Shown one piece after another: positions 8,650-23,159 of a DNA stretch of 64,000 nucleotides. This DNA is from an uncultured SAR86 cluster bacterium (GTDB lineage Bacteria > Pseudomonadota > Gammaproteobacteria > Magnimaribacterales > D2472), in assembly GCA_905181595.1 (NCBI GenBank), contig CAJIYI010000001.1:463938-527937 (forward strand). The letters run 5' to 3'. The position numbers and the translations under genes were made by a program. Position 1 is the stretch's first letter. Each line of letters begins with the position of its first letter. The notes beneath the pieces are model-generated. The model searched no databases. It was not told where the DNA came from and saw nothing but the letters and a program-made list of their open reading frames with translations.

Positions 8650-10031
8650 ATGTTAAATTCAATCGCTATTCTCGGCAGGCCTAATGTAGGTAAATCCTCC
8701 TTATTTAACAAGCTCACTAAAAGTAGAAATGCTATTGTTTCAGATTTCTCGGGCCTTACTAAAGATAGAAATTTTGGCTACAGCAGCTTTAAAGGCAAGC
8801 AATACTTAGTAGTTGATACTGGTGGTGTTGGCTCAGAGCTTACTGATTTTAGTGAAGCCATTACTGAGCAAGCACTCATAGCTGCTGAGGAATCAAACCT
8901 TATTATTTTACTGATTGATGGATCGCAAGAATTAACATCTGATGACATCAATCTCTTTGAAATTGTTCGTAAATTTAATAAAAATTTTATAGTTGTTTTA
9001 AATAAAATTGATATTAAGCAGCGCTCAAATGCAAAGGAAGATCTTCAAAGAGAGGCGCGGGAGAGATACTTGAAATCAGCGCAGAGCATTCAAGAGGTAT
9101 CAAGGAATTACAGATCTATCTAGCTGATAATCTAGAAGATACTCCTGCTATGGAAATACCAGGAACAAAAATAGCAGTTATTGGCCGACCAAATGCAGGC
9201 AAGTCTACATTTATTAATCAATTTACCAAGCAAGACAGACTGATTGTTTCAGATATACCTGGAACGACCATTGACTCAATACATGTTCCATTCACATTTA
9301 ATGATGAGGAGTTTGTTTTTATTGATACTGCTGGCATCAGAAAAAGATACAGACAGAGTCATGCTGTTGAGTATTTTTCATATGTTCGTGCCATGCATGC
9401 AGTTGCAGAGTCTGAAATAGTTTTAATGCTAATAGATGCAAATGATGGGGTGGTTGATCAAGATCTGCGTATTCTTAATTTAATAAGAGAGCACGGAAAA
9501 CCAGTTGTCATTGCTTTTAATAAAGTTGATGAGTTAACACCTGAAGATATTGAAAATCTCTTAACTTCAAAAAAATATCATAATTCAGCTCTAGGGGATT
9601 TAGTTATTACCCAAATTTCAGCATTACAAAAAAGAGGATTTAAAAAACTTTTTGATACTTTGGCAGATGTTCATGCAACAGCAACTACTAAGTTTTCAAC
9701 AGGCATGCTTAACAAATTACTTGAGAAGTTTGCTTTAGCGACCAATATTCCAAGTGTTGGGGGTAGGCCAGTTAAAATGAGATACATACATTTTGGAGGT
9801 ATTTACCCAACAAAGCTTATTATTCATTCTAATGTCTCAAGTAAAATCCCAGCAAATTATAGGAGGTATTTAATTAACTCATTTAGGGAGGCTTTAAATT
9901 TAAAAAGCGTAGAGTTGAATCTAATTTTCAAGAAAGGTGAAAACCCCTATGAGGGCAAAAAGAACGAATTGACTTCTAGACAAATTAAAAAGAAAAAACG
10001 CCTTGTTAAACACGTTAAAAAGAGCAAATAA
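8650..10031 (+). CDS. der: Ribosome-assembly GTPase Der, one frame break
   Basis: Der (EngA) has two tandem GTPase domains and a KH-like domain and is needed for 50S maturation. Domain 1 shows GRPNVGKSS, DTGGVG and NKID; domain 2 (from about 9165) shows GRPNAGKST, DTAGIRKR and NKVD; the KH-like end is lysine rich. The first frame derails near 9055 and stops at 9121-9123. The second frame already encodes GAGEILEISAEHSRGIKEL upstream of its first ATG at 9150, so the gene is continuous apart from a -1 (or +2) shift. The usual length of about 460-490 residues is matched. Confidence 0.93.
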
Positions 10032-10207
10032 TATTAAATTTTGTAGTCAAACTACATTCAAATACCCTTTAAAATACTAGTAAAGCGTTATCTATTTTAA
10101 TATTGACATTCAAAACGTTATAAATTCAAATGCCACTACATAATTCAATTGGGTAAATTGTTAAATAATTGTTATAATTAGCGTACTTAGGTATCAGAAG
10201 GGAACAT
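10032..10207 (+). promoter_or_regulatory. Promoter region of the sdh-suc operon
   Basis: This 176-base gap holds no gene. A good sigma-70 type promoter is seen at 10149-10178: TTGGGT, an 18-base spacer, then a perfect TATAAT (10173-10178), ending 29 bases before sdhC. A purine-rich GAAGGGA ribosome site lies just before the ATG. A second -35-like TTGACA occurs at 10103, but its partner -10 is poor. No terminator hairpin for the der operon was found. Confidence 0.6.
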
Positions 10208-10603
10208 ATGTCTATTAACCACAACAGAGCTCGACCGGTATATATTAATCTATTGCAGATTAAGCTTCCAATTTCAGCTATTTCCTCAATTACGCATCGC
10301 CTTGCAGGAATTTATATATTTTTTGTAACACTCCCTTTGTCACTATTCCTTCTTTATTTTTCAACTAAAAGCTATAATGATTTTATGTTTATCTCATCAC
10401 TTTTGAAAGATTCAATCTTATTTTCAACATTTGTCGCTTTTAGCTTTTTGGTCTTTGCTTATCATATTTTGACGGGTGTTCGTCACCTCCTTCAGGATAT
10501 GCATATTGGTGAGTCACTCGAAGCATCCAGAGTCTCTTCATACATTGTATTTTTTCTTTGGTCCGTCTTAGTTGCTGCTGTTATCTGGAGAATTTTACTG
10601 TGA
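10208..10603 (+). CDS. sdhC: Succinate dehydrogenase cytochrome b556 subunit SdhC
   Basis: This is a membrane anchor of complex II that binds haem b and ubiquinone. It is 131 residues with three membrane helices. The quinone-site signature RPVYINL, then SITHRLAG, is at the N-terminus, and the haem-ligand region HILTGVRHLLQD lies near residue 85-95. It is the first gene of a nine-gene operon. Its stop overlaps the GTG start of sdhD. Confidence 0.96.
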   Translation: MSINHNRARPVYINLLQIKLPISAISSITHRLAGIYIFFVTLPLSLFLLYFSTKSYNDFMFISSLLKDSILFSTFVAFSFLVFAYHILTGVRHLLQDMHIGESLEASRVSSYIVFFLWSVLVAAVIWRILL

Positions 10604-10959
10604 TAGGCTCAACATTATTTTATGCTCAACGCCTCTCTGCAATCTTTTTGCTTGGGTATACAGTTTGGCTTTCGTCCTTTTTTCTTTTTAACCAGCCATT
10701 AGAATTTGATGCTTGGTCTGTCTTTACAGATCAAATAGTTTTTTTGATCATAACAAGCCTAGTTAGTCTTATTATCGTAATCCATTCTTTTATTGGTCTT
10801 TGGACTATTGGCACAGATTACTTTACTTCCAGAACCCTTGGGTTTGTTAGTCCAGCTATTGGGAAATATGCAAATATTATTAGAGGGGCCTATTCTTTGC
10901 TTTTTGTACTTTGGGGTTGTGTAGTTATTTTTATTCTTTTATTTACCATTTGGAGCTAA
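10600..10959 (+). CDS. sdhD: Succinate dehydrogenase membrane anchor SdhD
   Basis: This is the second anchor of complex II, 119 residues, with three hydrophobic helices. The haem/quinone region HSFIGLWTIGTDY matches the family motif (H, D and Y conserved). The GTG at 10600 overlaps the sdhC stop by four bases (GTGA), which is why it is chosen over the longer upstream reading. sdhA begins three bases downstream. Confidence 0.94.
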   Translation: MIGSTLFYAQRLSAIFLLGYTVWLSSFFLFNQPLEFDAWSVFTDQIVFLIITSLVSLIIVIHSFIGLWTIGTDYFTSRTLGFVSPAIGKYANIIRGAYSLLFVLWGCVVIFILLFTIWS

Positions 10960-10962
10960 ATC

Positions 10963-12747
10963 TTGAGCACTTTAAATTCATCAAATATTAAAACCTTAGA
11001 ATTCGACGTTCTTGTGATTGGTGGAGGTGGCTCTGGAATGAGAACCTCTCTTGAATTGGCTAAATCAGGATTAAAGACAGCAGTTGTTTCTAAGGTTTTT
11101 CCAACCAGATCTCATACAGTATCTGCTCAGGGAGGGATTACTTGTGCGATAGCAAGTGCGGATCCTCAAGATGATTGGCGTTGGCATATGTATGATACCG
11201 TCAAGGGTTCAGACTATATTGGCGACCAGGATGCAATTGAGTATATGTGCTCAGAAGGACCAAAGGCAGTATTTGAACTTGAGCATATGGGCTTACCATT
11301 TTCTAGAACAGAAAATGGACGAATTTATCAAAGACCATTTGGAGGGCAGTCAAAAGATTTTGGCAAGGGCGGCCAGGCATCAAGAACTTGCGCAGCTGCA
11401 GATAGAACAGGCCATGCCTTGCTTCATACCCTTTATCAAAATAATGTGAAAGAAGGATCAAATTTTTTAAACGAATGGTTTGCTGTTGATCTTGTTTTAA
11501 ACAAGCTAAAAGAAGTAACAGGGGTTGTTGCATTTTCAATTGAATCTGGTGAAGTTGCGTATTTAAAAGCTCAAGCAACAGTTTTGGCTACAGGTGGCGC
11601 TGGTAGAATTTATTCATCTACTACGAATGCTCTTATTAATACTGGTGATGGTCTTGGAATGGCATTAAGAGCGGGTATTCCTGCACAGGATATGGAGATG
11701 TGGCAGTTTCATCCCACAGGAATATATGGAGCAGGATCCTTGGTAACTGAGGGTTGCAGAGGAGAGGGTGGATATCTGATCAATAAAGATGGCGAAAGAT
11801 TTATGGAAAGGTATGCCCCTAATGCAAAAGATCTTGCGGGAAGAGATGTTGTTGCACGCTCAATGGTTTTAGAGATATTAGAGGGACGAGGTTGTGGTGA
11901 AAATAAAGATCATGTTTTTTTGAAGCTTGATCATCTAGGGGCAGATGTTCTGAACGCTAAATTACCAGGTATTTGTGAACTTTCAAAAACATTCGCTGCT
12001 GTTGACCCTGTCTATGAACCAATTCCAGTCGTTCCAACATGCCATTACATGATGGGTGGAACACCAACAAATATTCATGGCCAAGCATTTAAAATTAGCA
12101 GCTCAAACAACGATTATATTCCAGGGTTATTTTCTGTTGGAGAGGCTGCATGCGTATCAGTGCACGGTGCAAATAGATTGGGCGGAAACTCGCTATTAGA
12201 TTTAGTTGTTTTTGGAAGAGCGGCTGGTCTGCATATCAACGAAGCTTTGAAGTCTGGCGGCGGCGTAGCTGATGCTGATAAAGATGATATTGATGGAGCG
12301 CTCCACAGTTTAAATAAACTAAATGAATCAACTTCTGGGTATGAAGTTTCATCTGTTAAAAGAGAACTTCAAGAAGTTATGCAGAACTATTTTGGGGTAT
12401 TTAGACGCGGCGACTACATGGAAAAAGGTGTGTCGGCGTTGGCAGATATCAGAGAGAAAATAGATAACCTTCATTTACAAGATAAAAGTGCTGCTTTCAA
12501 CACCAACCGAGTAGAGGCAATTGAGCTACAAAATTTATTTGAAGTTGCTGAAGCTACAGCCATTTCATCTCTTCAAAGAACTGAAAGCAGAGGAGCTCAT
12601 GCACGAGAAGATTATCCGGATAGAGATGATGAAAACTGGCTATGTCATTCTTTGTATGATCCAACCAGCAAAAGTTTAGGTAAGCGGAAAGTAAATTTTG
12701 AACCTAAGCAAGTGGATGCATTTCCTCCAAAAATAAGAACCTATTAA
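10963..12747 (+). CDS. sdhA: Succinate dehydrogenase flavoprotein SdhA
   Basis: This catalytic subunit oxidises succinate to fumarate with covalently bound FAD. It is 594 residues. It shows the dinucleotide motif VIGGGGSGM, the FAD-attachment histidine in [10 protein letters not shown], and active-site segments [21 protein letters not shown] and [10 protein letters not shown]. No ATG exists near the N-terminus; TTG at 10963 is the only sensible start, three bases after sdhD. Confidence 0.97.
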   Translation: MSTLNSSNIKTLEFDVLVIGGGGSGMRTSLELAKSGLKTAVVSKVFPTRSHTVSAQGGITCAIASADPQDDWRWHMYDTVKGSDYIGDQDAIEYMCSEGPKAVFELEHMGLPFSRTENGRIYQRPFGGQSKDFGKGGQASRTCAAADRTGHALLHTLYQNNVKEGSNFLNEWFAVDLVLNKLKEVTGVVAFSIESGEVAYLKAQATVLATGGAGRIYSSTTNALINTGDGLGMALRAGIPAQDMEMWQFHPTGIYGAGSLVTEGCRGEGGYLINKDGERFMERYAPNAKDLAGRDVVARSMVLEILEGRGCGENKDHVFLKLDHLGADVLNAKLPGICELSKTFAAVDPVYEPIPVVPTCHYMMGGTPTNIHGQAFKISSSNNDYIPGLFSVGEAACVSVHGANRLGGNSLLDLVVFGRAAGLHINEALKSGGGVADADKDDIDGALHSLNKLNESTSGYEVSSVKRELQEVMQNYFGVFRRGDYMEKGVSALADIREKIDNLHLQDKSAAFNTNRVEAIELQNLFEVAEATAISSLQRTESRGAHAREDYPDRDDENWLCHSLYDPTSKSLGKRKVNFEPKQVDAFPPKIRTY

Positions 12748-12765
12748 AACTAAGCTAATAAAAAA

Positions 12766-13513
12766 ATGATAAGCATAAATATATATAGATATAACCCAGA
12801 AAAGGATCAATTTCCTTATATGCAAACCTACAAGTTTGAGCAGCCCAAAAGAGATATTATGGTTTTAGAGCTTCTCAATCAATTGAAAGAGAAAGACCCT
12901 ACAATTTCATACAGAAGATCTTGCAGAGAGGGTGTATGTGGTTCTGATGGAATGAATATCAATGGAAAAAATGGTTTGGCTTGTATTACCCCCCTGTCCT
13001 CAGTTCATTAAAAAAAATAAGCTAGATCTGCGCCCGCTTCCTGGTCTTCCAGTTATTCGGGATTTAGTGGTAGATATGACTGAATTTTATGCTCAATATG
13101 AAAAAATTAAGCCTTTTCTTCAGAATGATACGCCTGTTGATATTGGTGAAAGACTTCAATCTCCCGAAGATAGAGATAAGCTAGATGGACTCTACGAATG
13201 TATTTTATGTGCCTGTTGTTCAACAAGCTGCCCATCATTTTGGTGGAATCCTGATAAATTTGTTGGTCCAGCGGCTCTTCTTCAAGCCTATAGATTTATT
13301 GCAGATTCGCGCGATACTCAAACAGCAGAAAGACTTCAAAATCTATCGGATCCTTTTAGTGTTTACAGATGCCATGGAATAATGAACTGTGTCGCCGTTT
13401 GCCCTAAGGGACTCAATCCTAACGAGGCAATTGGAGAGATTAAATCCATGCTGCTAAAAAATAAGCAAAAAAAATCTAATATTATTGCTTCAACGGTTTC
13501 AACTTCAAGCTAG
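12766..13513 (+). CDS. sdhB: Succinate dehydrogenase iron-sulfur subunit SdhB, one frame break
   Basis: SdhB carries the three Fe-S clusters linking SdhA to the quinone. The first frame contains the [2Fe-2S] ligands CREGVCG and LACI and ends prematurely at 13011. The second frame continues [20 protein letters not shown] with [12 protein letters not shown] and CPKGLNP for the [4Fe-4S] and [3Fe-4S] clusters. One surplus base lies between about 12987 and 13001, beside a run of six C and TCCTC. The joined length of about 248 residues is normal and no cluster ligand is lost. Confidence 0.95.
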
Positions 13514-13516
13514 CAG

Positions 13517-16344
13517 ATGATTGATAACGAGGATTTTATTTCCACTTCTCATGCAGGTGGTGGACAGGCCTCTTATCTTGAGTCCTTATACGAATCTTAC
13601 CTGAAAGATCCAAGCTCGATTCCAGAGGACTGGATGCACTATTTTAATTCTTTGCCTACATCAGAAGCCTCTGGAGAAGAAGCTTCGCATCAAGAGGTAA
13701 TAAATAGATTTAAGACCAAAGCAAAATCTATTAAGCCACAGGCTCAGAAAAGAAATTTAGAGATAGGGTCAGACACAGATCCAAAGCAAATTAAAGTTAT
13801 CCAACTTATTCAGGCATACAGAAATCGAGGGCATCACAAGGCAACATTAGATCCATTGAGCTTGAAGCCTTCTCGTCACTGCGAGGATTTGGAATTATCA
13901 TTTCATGGGCTGGATCAAAGTGATCTAGAAAAGCAATTTAGCACTGATTCACTTAGAATTAATAAAGATACTGCTTCTTTAGCTGAGATTATTTCTTCAT
14001 TGGAAAAAATCTATTGCGGAAATTTGGGTATTGAATATAACTATATTTCCAGTATTAATGAGAGACAATGGTTCCAACAAAGATTAGAGCCAAATCTTGG
14101 CAAGATTGATTTTACTGATGATGAAAAGGTATATATTCATAAACGCTTAAGCTCAGCGGATGGCTTAGCAAAATTTTTAGCATCAAGATATCCAGGCATG
14201 AAACGTTTTGGGATTGAGGGGGCTGAATCTCTAATTCCATTGGTTGATAGCTTGATTCAAAATTGTGGAATTTTTGGAGCACAGCAAATTTGTTTTGGTA
14301 TGGCCCATAGAGGTAGGTTAAATCTTTTGGTGAATGTCTTAGGAAAATCTCCTAAAGAATTATTTGCTGCATTTGAAGAAGATTTTGAACTAGAAGGAGC
14401 TAGCACAGGGGATGTAAAATACCACCTAGGATTTTCTTCGAATATTCTTACTCCAAATGGAGAAGTGCATGTATCTCTTGGCAACAATCCTTCTCATCTA
14501 GAGATTGTTAACCCAGTGGTTGTGGGTTCTGTTCGCGCTCGCCAGGATAGGCTGAATGATACGATCAAAACCTTGTAGTGCCAATTTTGATTCATGGTGA
14601 TGCTGCATTCTCAGGTCAAGGCGTAGTAATGGAAACTCTGCAAATGTCTCAGACTAGGGGTTATGGGGTAGGCGGTAGTATTCATGTAATAGTGAATAAC
14701 CAGATTGGATTTACAACATCCAGTGAAGAGGATTCCAGGTCTGGACCTTATGCTACTGATGTAGCCAAAATTATTGAGGCACCAATCTTGCATGTTAATG
14801 GAGATGATCCTGAAATGGTTGTTTTTGCAGCAAAATTAGCTTGCGAATATAGAAATTTTTTTAAGAAAGATATTGTATTGGATATGTTTTGCTTTAGAAG
14901 AAAAGGGCATAACGAAGCTGACGAACCTTCTTCTACTCAGCCAATGATGTATCAAGCCATTAAAAACCACCCGTCAGTCAAAGATCAGTATCAGGAACGT
15001 CTCATCCAAGAACAAGTCCTCTCTTTAAAAGATTGTGATGAGATGCAAAAAAACTATCGAACCTCCATTGAGAAAGGAGATAACGTTGCTCATAATTTAG
15101 CCACCAAACCAAATGAAAAACTATGGTTTGATTGGACTCCATATATGAACCAAACCTGGAAACAGGAAACAGATACATCGTTTGACGAAAATAACTTTAC
15201 AGATTTAGCAAAAAATACATTTAGCGTTCCGCAGAATTTTGAACCCCAAAAACAAGTCGAGAAGCTCTTGAATGACAGATTAAAAATGGCCGATGGACAA
15301 ATGCCTATCAATTGGGGATTTGCAGAAAATATGGCTTATGCAACCTTATTAACAGAAGGTTATCCAATTAGGTTTACCGGACAAGATGTTAGAAGGGGAA
15401 CCTTTTCGCATAGGCATGCTGTGCTGCATAACCAAAAAGATGGTTTGGGCGTTATGCCATTAGTTGACGCTGCTAATAAGGCAAATACTACTATAGATAT
15501 TTATGATTCGCTGCTCTCTGAGGAGGCTGTTTTAGGTTTTGAGTATGGGTACTCAGCAACTAGACCTTCTGGACTGGTGATTTGGGAAGCTCAATTTGGA
15601 GATTTTGCAAATGGCGCGCAGGTTGTGATTGATCAATTTATTGTATCAGCCGAGCATAAGTGGGAGAGGCTTTCTGGTCTTGTAATGCTTCTGCCTCATG
15701 GGTATGAAGGTCAAGGGCCCGAACATAGCAGCGCAAGATTAGAAAGATTTTTACAACTTTGCGCTGATGAAAACATACAAGTATGCGTTCCTAGCACTCC
15801 AGCTCAGATATTTCATTTGCTCCGGCTGCAAACTATTCGCAAAATGCGAAGACCATTAATCGTAATTGCGCCAAAGAGTTTGTTGAGAAATCCAATGGCC
15901 ACATCCGAACTGAAAGCACTGACCCATGGAAAATTTCAATATGTGATTGATGATAGGACGGCAGTAAAGAAGGAAGATGTAACAAAAATTATTCTTTGCT
16001 CTGGAAAGGTCTTCTATGATCTATTAAACAAAAAAAATGACATGGAGCTTCACAACGTTGCATTAATCAGGATAGAGCAACTGTATTCATTTCCATATGA
16101 TGCGCTTGAGAAAATCTTAATACAGTATGAGAACGCTGAAGATTTTATATGGTGTCAAGAAGAGCCTGCCAACCAGGGAGCATGGTTTAGTCATCGTCAC
16201 AGAATTCAAAGAGTCCTCGATAGGGTCTCAAACAATCAGATTAGATTGGTCAGTAGGCCAGCTGCAGCAGCGCCGGCAGTCGGATTAAATAAATTACATA
16301 ATCAACAACAAGAGAATTTAGTTGTTGAGGCACTAACAATATAG
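13517..16344 (+). CDS. sucA: 2-oxoglutarate dehydrogenase E1 component SucA, one frame break
   Basis: This thiamine-diphosphate E1 subunit decarboxylates 2-oxoglutarate. The 5' frame (353 residues) begins [17 protein letters not shown] and includes [13 protein letters not shown]. The 3' frame (588 residues from GTG 14578) continues [32 protein letters not shown] and the C-terminal domain. The split occurs between RQDRLND and the HGDAAF motif, a -1 or +2 shift at about 14575, inside the ThDP domain. Two separately folding halves are not expected there, so an error is likelier than a split gene. The joined length of about 940 residues is normal. Confidence 0.94.
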
Positions 16345-16357
16345 GGGTATTGAGAAT

Positions 16358-17572
16358 ATGGCTACAGAAGTAAAATCACCAACGTTTCCGGAATCAGTCG
16401 CTGATGGAACGATTGCAAATTGGGTAAAAAAGGAAGGAGAAAAAGTTCAGCAAGATGAGGTAATAGCAGAAATTGAAACTGATAAAGTTGTCTTGGAGGT
16501 CGTTGCACCATTTGATGGTGTTATCTCAAAAATCCACAAGCCTGCTGGCGAAATTGTTCAGAGTGCCGAGCTAATTGCTGAGTTTGAAAAAGTATCCAAT
16601 CATTCTGCAGATAACGAGGCAGAGCAACATCCAGAACCAACACTCAAGACTGAAGTTGCTCCAGAGCCAATAGCTCCCAAAGAAGAGGAGAAGCTCAATG
16701 GGCCAGCTGCAACTAGATTATTAAAAGAAAATAATCTAGCTTCTGATGATGTTGTTGCATCAGGTAAAGGCGGCAGAGTAACAAAAGCAGATGTGGTAAA
16801 TCATCTTTCAGAATCTTCATCCAAAGCACCACAAAAGAAAGAAGTAATTGGCATCCAGCCGTCTCAAACTGGCAGAGACGAGGAGAGGGTTCCTATGTCT
16901 CGATTGAGAGCTACCATTGCAAAAAGACTGCTAAGTGTTAAACAAGAAACCGCAATGTTGACCACATTCAATGAAGTGGATATGCAGCCGATTAAGGATT
17001 TAAGAGCCAAATATGGCAAAGAGTTTGAAGAAGAGCATGGCGTTAAACTGGGTTTTATGGGTTTCTTTGTTTTGGCCTCTGTTCAAGCCTTAAAAAAATT
17101 TCCATTAGTTAATGCTTCGATAGATGGAAATGACATTGTCTATCATGGCTATCAAGATGTTGGTGTCGCTGTTTCTACTGAAAGAGGTTTGGTTGTTCCA
17201 GTTATTCGAGATGCAGATAATCTTACAATGGCGCAAGTTGAGCAATCCATATTAGAGTACGCGGGCAAAGCACGAGATGGAAAATTAGGTATTAATGATA
17301 TGCAGGGTGGCACATTTACCATTTCTAATGGTGGGATTTATGGAAATCTACTCTCGACTCCTATCTTAAATGCACCTCAAACCGCCATTCTTGGTATGCA
17401 TAAAATTCAAGATCGACCGGTTGCTTTAGATGGTGAAGTTGTTATTAGGCCCATGATGTATCTAGCCATGAGCTATGACCATAGATTGCTTGATGGCAAG
17501 GAAGCTGTGTCTTTTCTTATTGCTATTAAAGACCAACTTGAATCACCAGAACGTTTGTTATTAAATTTATAG
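16358..17572 (+). CDS. sucB: Dihydrolipoyl succinyltransferase SucB (E2)
   Basis: This is the core of the 2-oxoglutarate dehydrogenase complex, 404 residues. Domain order is visible: an N-terminal lipoyl domain with ETDKVVLEV (lipoylated lysine near residue 43), a Glu/Pro-rich linker (about 85-110), a peripheral-subunit binding domain with RLLKENNL and [11 protein letters not shown], and the acyltransferase domain ending [13 protein letters not shown]. It follows sucA by 13 bases. Confidence 0.97.
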   Translation: MATEVKSPTFPESVADGTIANWVKKEGEKVQQDEVIAEIETDKVVLEVVAPFDGVISKIHKPAGEIVQSAELIAEFEKVSNHSADNEAEQHPEPTLKTEVAPEPIAPKEEEKLNGPAATRLLKENNLASDDVVASGKGGRVTKADVVNHLSESSSKAPQKKEVIGIQPSQTGRDEERVPMSRLRATIAKRLLSVKQETAMLTTFNEVDMQPIKDLRAKYGKEFEEEHGVKLGFMGFFVLASVQALKKFPLVNASIDGNDIVYHGYQDVGVAVSTERGLVVPVIRDADNLTMAQVEQSILEYAGKARDGKLGINDMQGGTFTISNGGIYGNLLSTPILNAPQTAILGMHKIQDRPVALDGEVVIRPMMYLAMSYDHRLLDGKEAVSFLIAIKDQLESPERLLLNL

Positions 17573-20156
<2,584 letters not shown>

Positions 20157-20160
<4 letters not shown>

Positions 20161-21026
20161 GCATATTAGTTAATAAAGATACGCGTCTATTGGTTCAAGG
20201 TTTTACTGGATCTCAAGCAACACTGCACTCAGAGCAATCCATTGAGTATGGAACAAACATCGTTGGTGGCGTTACACCTGGCAAGGGCGGGCAAACGCAC
20301 TTAGGCGCTCCAGTGTTTAATTCTGTTCATGATGCAATGGAAGCAGTTCAACCAAATGCTTCAATTATTTTTGTGCCTGCACCTTTCTGCAAAGACTCAA
20401 TTTTAGAGGCAGCAGATGCTGGCATTAAATTAATTATTTGTATTACTGAAGGTGTTCCAACTCTTGATATGCTTATTGTGAAAAAGCGCATAGATGAGCT
20501 TGGCATTCAGTTAATCGGACCAAACTGCCCAGGGGTAATCACGCCTGGAGAGGCTAAGCTTGGCATCATGCCTGGCAGCATTCATATGGCAGGTTCCGTT
20601 GGTATTATTTCTAGGTCTGGAACATTGACCTATGAGGCTGTCAAACAAACAACAGACTTAGGTTTAGGTCAAAGCACATGTGTGGGTATTGGTGGCGATC
20701 CGATCCCAGGGACATCTTTTATTGATGCTTTAAAACTCTTTGAAGCTGATGAGCAAACTAAAGCAATCGTAATGGTGGGTGAAATTGGTGGAACTGCTGA
20801 AGAAGAAGCCGCTGAATACATCAGAGATTATGTAACCAAACCAGTTATCTCATACATAGCAGGGCAAACTGCTCCTGCAGGCAAAAGAATGGGTCATGCT
20901 GGTGCAATTATTGCTGGTGGCAAGGGAACAGCAGCTGATAAGATCAAAAAACTAAAAGAATGTGGCGTGCACATTGCTGAGAATTTATTGCAGATTGGCG
21001 CTAAGGCTAAAGAGGTTCTTGGCTAG
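20157..21026 (+). CDS. sucD: Succinyl-CoA synthetase alpha subunit
   Basis: This is the CoA-binding, phospho-histidine subunit, 289 residues. It shows [24 protein letters not shown] and the phosphorylated histidine in [14 protein letters not shown]. It is the last gene of the sdh-suc operon. Its last 20 bases overlap the 3' end of the convergent MATE gene, and no hairpin terminator is visible in the overlap. Confidence 0.97.
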
Positions 21027-22410
21027 CTTTTAGGATAAATTTATTGCTGGTGTAATTTAATCTTGGAATTATTAATGTTGAAAATAATACCAAACCAGTA
21101 ATCATCCCTATCCAGATTCCAGCAGCGCCTAATGGATTCCCTAAAATTCCGTAGTACGTAAGAAAATATCCTACTGGAAGAGCGATAAACCAATAAGTAA
21201 CAATCAGCATTAGCATAGGTGCAAAAGTATCTTTGTACCCTCGCAAACTTCCAAGCGCACCCATTTGAAGCCCATCTGGTATCTGAAAAATTGCCGCAAA
21301 CAGCAAAAGATTTACTGCAATTGCAATCACTTCGATATCACCAGAGTAAAGAGATACTAAGCTGTCCCTAAGAGTAAAAATACAAACAGTATTAAAACAG
21401 GCCCCTGCAAAACAAACTAGCACTGTCACATACGAGGCATATTGAGCTTGAGTGAGATTTTTTTCGCCGACAAGATTGCCTATGCGGGTTGCTGCGGCAA
21501 GACCAATGGAGAGAGGAAGCATGAAGAACACACTTGCAATATTTATAGCTACTGTATGAGCTCCAACCACTGCTGCTCCCAGAGAGCCAATGATCAATGC
21601 CGCCCCAGAAAACATGCTGAGTTCTACAAAAAGACCAAAGCCTATGGGGAAGCCTAATTTTAGAGCTTCTAGAGTGGTCTCTTTATTCGGCTTAGAGAAT
21701 TGAGAGAATAGTTTTGTCTTGGCATATTCTTTTTTTCTTAAAATCACCACAACGAGGATCATCATACCTAGAATTACATTAATTGAAGTGGCAATACCAC
21801 ATCCAACTCCACCCATTGGAGGAATACCAAAATACCCATATACAAAAATTATATCCAAAGGAATATTAAGAAGCATACCAATAAATGCAATCCAGAATAC
21901 TGGGAGAGTTAGTCCCATTCCTTCGCTGTAACATCGCAGACAAGTAAAAATCATATTTGCAACAAAACCATAAGACATAGCTTTCAAGTAGCCATCAGAG
22001 ATGACCGCAATCTCTGGATCAATATCAAAAAATGGTATCAAGGAACTCAAGTTTCGATAGGCAAAAAATCCAATAACCCCAATGCCTATACTTAACCATA
22101 ATATTTGGCGTACTTTTTCACCAATCATCTCATATTGCTTTGCTCCAAAGAGCTGAGCAACTATAGGAGTTACAGCAAACAGGCATCCACCAAAGAGAAA
22201 GTAGATTGGCATTGTTAAGGCATTTCCAATGGCAAGACCCGATAAATCCAAGGCGCTGGCTTGACCTGCCACGATCGTATCTGTGACACCCATGCCCATG
22301 TATGAGATTTGGGAACCAAAGATAGGAACCCCAATCTTGAGAAGTTGTTTTAATTCTTTTAGTAATTTTTTCAAAAAAATAAGCCCAGAAATTTCTCGGT
22401 ACTTTATCAT
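21007..22410 (-). CDS. MATE-family efflux transporter (NorM-like)
   Basis: This is a cation-coupled multidrug/toxin exporter of the inner membrane with about 12 predicted membrane helices and two homologous halves. Recognisable segments are [34 protein letters not shown] and [10 protein letters not shown]. The first ATG at 22410 has no ribosome site and almost abuts the divergent coding sequence. A TTG at 22374 ([14 protein letters not shown]) is an equally plausible start. The substrate cannot be inferred. A second, distinct MATE gene lies at 62.0 kb. Confidence 0.85.
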   Translation of the reverse strand: MIKYREISGLIFLKKLLKELKQLLKIGVPIFGSQISYMGMGVTDTIVAGQASALDLSGLAIGNALTMPIYFLFGGCLFAVTPIVAQLFGAKQYEMIGEKVRQILWLSIGIGVIGFFAYRNLSSLIPFFDIDPEIAVISDGYLKAMSYGFVANMIFTCLRCYSEGMGLTLPVFWIAFIGMLLNIPLDIIFVYGYFGIPPMGGVGCGIATSINVILGMMILVVVILRKKEYAKTKLFSQFSKPNKETTLEALKLGFPIGFGLFVELSMFSGAALIIGSLGAAVVGAHTVAINIASVFFMLPLSIGLAAATRIGNLVGEKNLTQAQYASYVTVLVCFAGACFNTVCIFTLRDSLVSLYSGDIEVIAIAVNLLLFAAIFQIPDGLQMGALGSLRGYKDTFAPMLMLIVTYWFIALPVGYFLTYYGILGNPLGAAGIWIGMITGLVLFSTLIIPRLNYTSNKFILKASQEPL

Positions 22411-22418
22411 ACAAGTAG

Positions 22419-23159
22419 TGGTATCGCTGGAGAGAAAAAATCAGAAAAGACAATCGGCCATATTGGCTTAAAAAAATAACATCGAAGATTAATAGGCATT
22501 ACGTTAAGCGTTTTGTAAAACCTCAATTCAAACATCTAGGCAATGGATCGGTATTTTTTAAACCCAAATTTATGAAATTATTTGGTTCCAGTATTAGCGT
22601 TGGAGATTTTGCTACTTTTATTGCTGCTCCCGACGACTACATACAAATGACAAGCTGGGATGCCGGTGATTGGAAGGGAGAAATTAAGATAGGGAATTAT
22701 GTTTTAATTTCACCGGGCGTGAGAATGATGGCAGCTCTTAAAATCTCCATAGACGATTCCTGTATGTTTGGACATGGCGCATGCATTACTGATGCAGACT
22801 GGCATGGTATTTACGATCGAACCAAGGTTGTTGGTGAGCCTAAACCAGTGATTTTAGAAAAAAATGTCTGGGTGGGTGAGGATGCAATGATTTGCAAAGG
22901 TGTTACGGTTGGAGAGAACAGCATCATAGGAGCAAGATCGGTGGTTACCAAGGATGTACCGCCTAATTGTATTTATGCAGGAAATCCTGCTTCATTTATC
23001 CGCAATCTAGATGAAGGTGAGTTTATTACCAGGGAAGATTTTTTTAAGGATCCTATTAAATTAGCTAAAGATTTTGATCTATTAGATAGGTACACCCTAG
23101 GCAACAACACTCTTTGGAGTTGGATTAAAAGCATCATCTGGAGAAATAAGACCCATTGA
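22419..23159 (+). CDS. Hexapeptide-repeat acyltransferase (start unclear)
   Basis: This is a left-handed beta-helix O-acetyltransferase of the maltose/galactoside acetyltransferase superfamily. The repeat core has VGDFATFIAA, IGNYVLISPGVRMM, the catalytic-type histidine in FGHGACITDADWHG, and the closing VTKDVPPNCIYAGNPA. The first ATG is at 22572 (195 residues), but the frame is open back to a TAG at 22416. It encodes credible protein there (DNRPYWLKKI, KRFVKPQFKHLGNGS) with no ATG, GTG or TTG. The true N-terminus is therefore at or before 22419, perhaps with a base missing or added. The acceptor is unknown. Confidence 0.75.
   Translation, partial: WYRWREKIRKDNRPYWLKKITSKINRHYVKRFVKPQFKHLGNGSVFFKPKFMKLFGSSISVGDFATFIAAPDDYIQMTSWDAGDWKGEIKIGNYVLISPGVRMMAALKISIDDSCMFGHGACITDADWHGIYDRTKVVGEPKPVILEKNVWVGEDAMICKGVTVGENSIIGARSVVTKDVPPNCIYAGNPASFIRNLDEGEFITREDFFKDPIKLAKDFDLLDRYTLGNNTLWSWIKSIIWRNKTH

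Noticed and set aside
8650-10031. Two independent single-domain GTPases instead of Der
   Set aside because: The second frame encodes the end of GTPase domain 1 (EISAEHSRG) upstream of its first ATG, so the coding sequence is continuous.
13517-16344. sucA as two separate genes (split E1)
   Set aside because: The break lies inside the thiamine diphosphate domain next to HGDAAF, and the 3' part would begin at a GTG with no ribosome site. The pattern matches the other frame errors.
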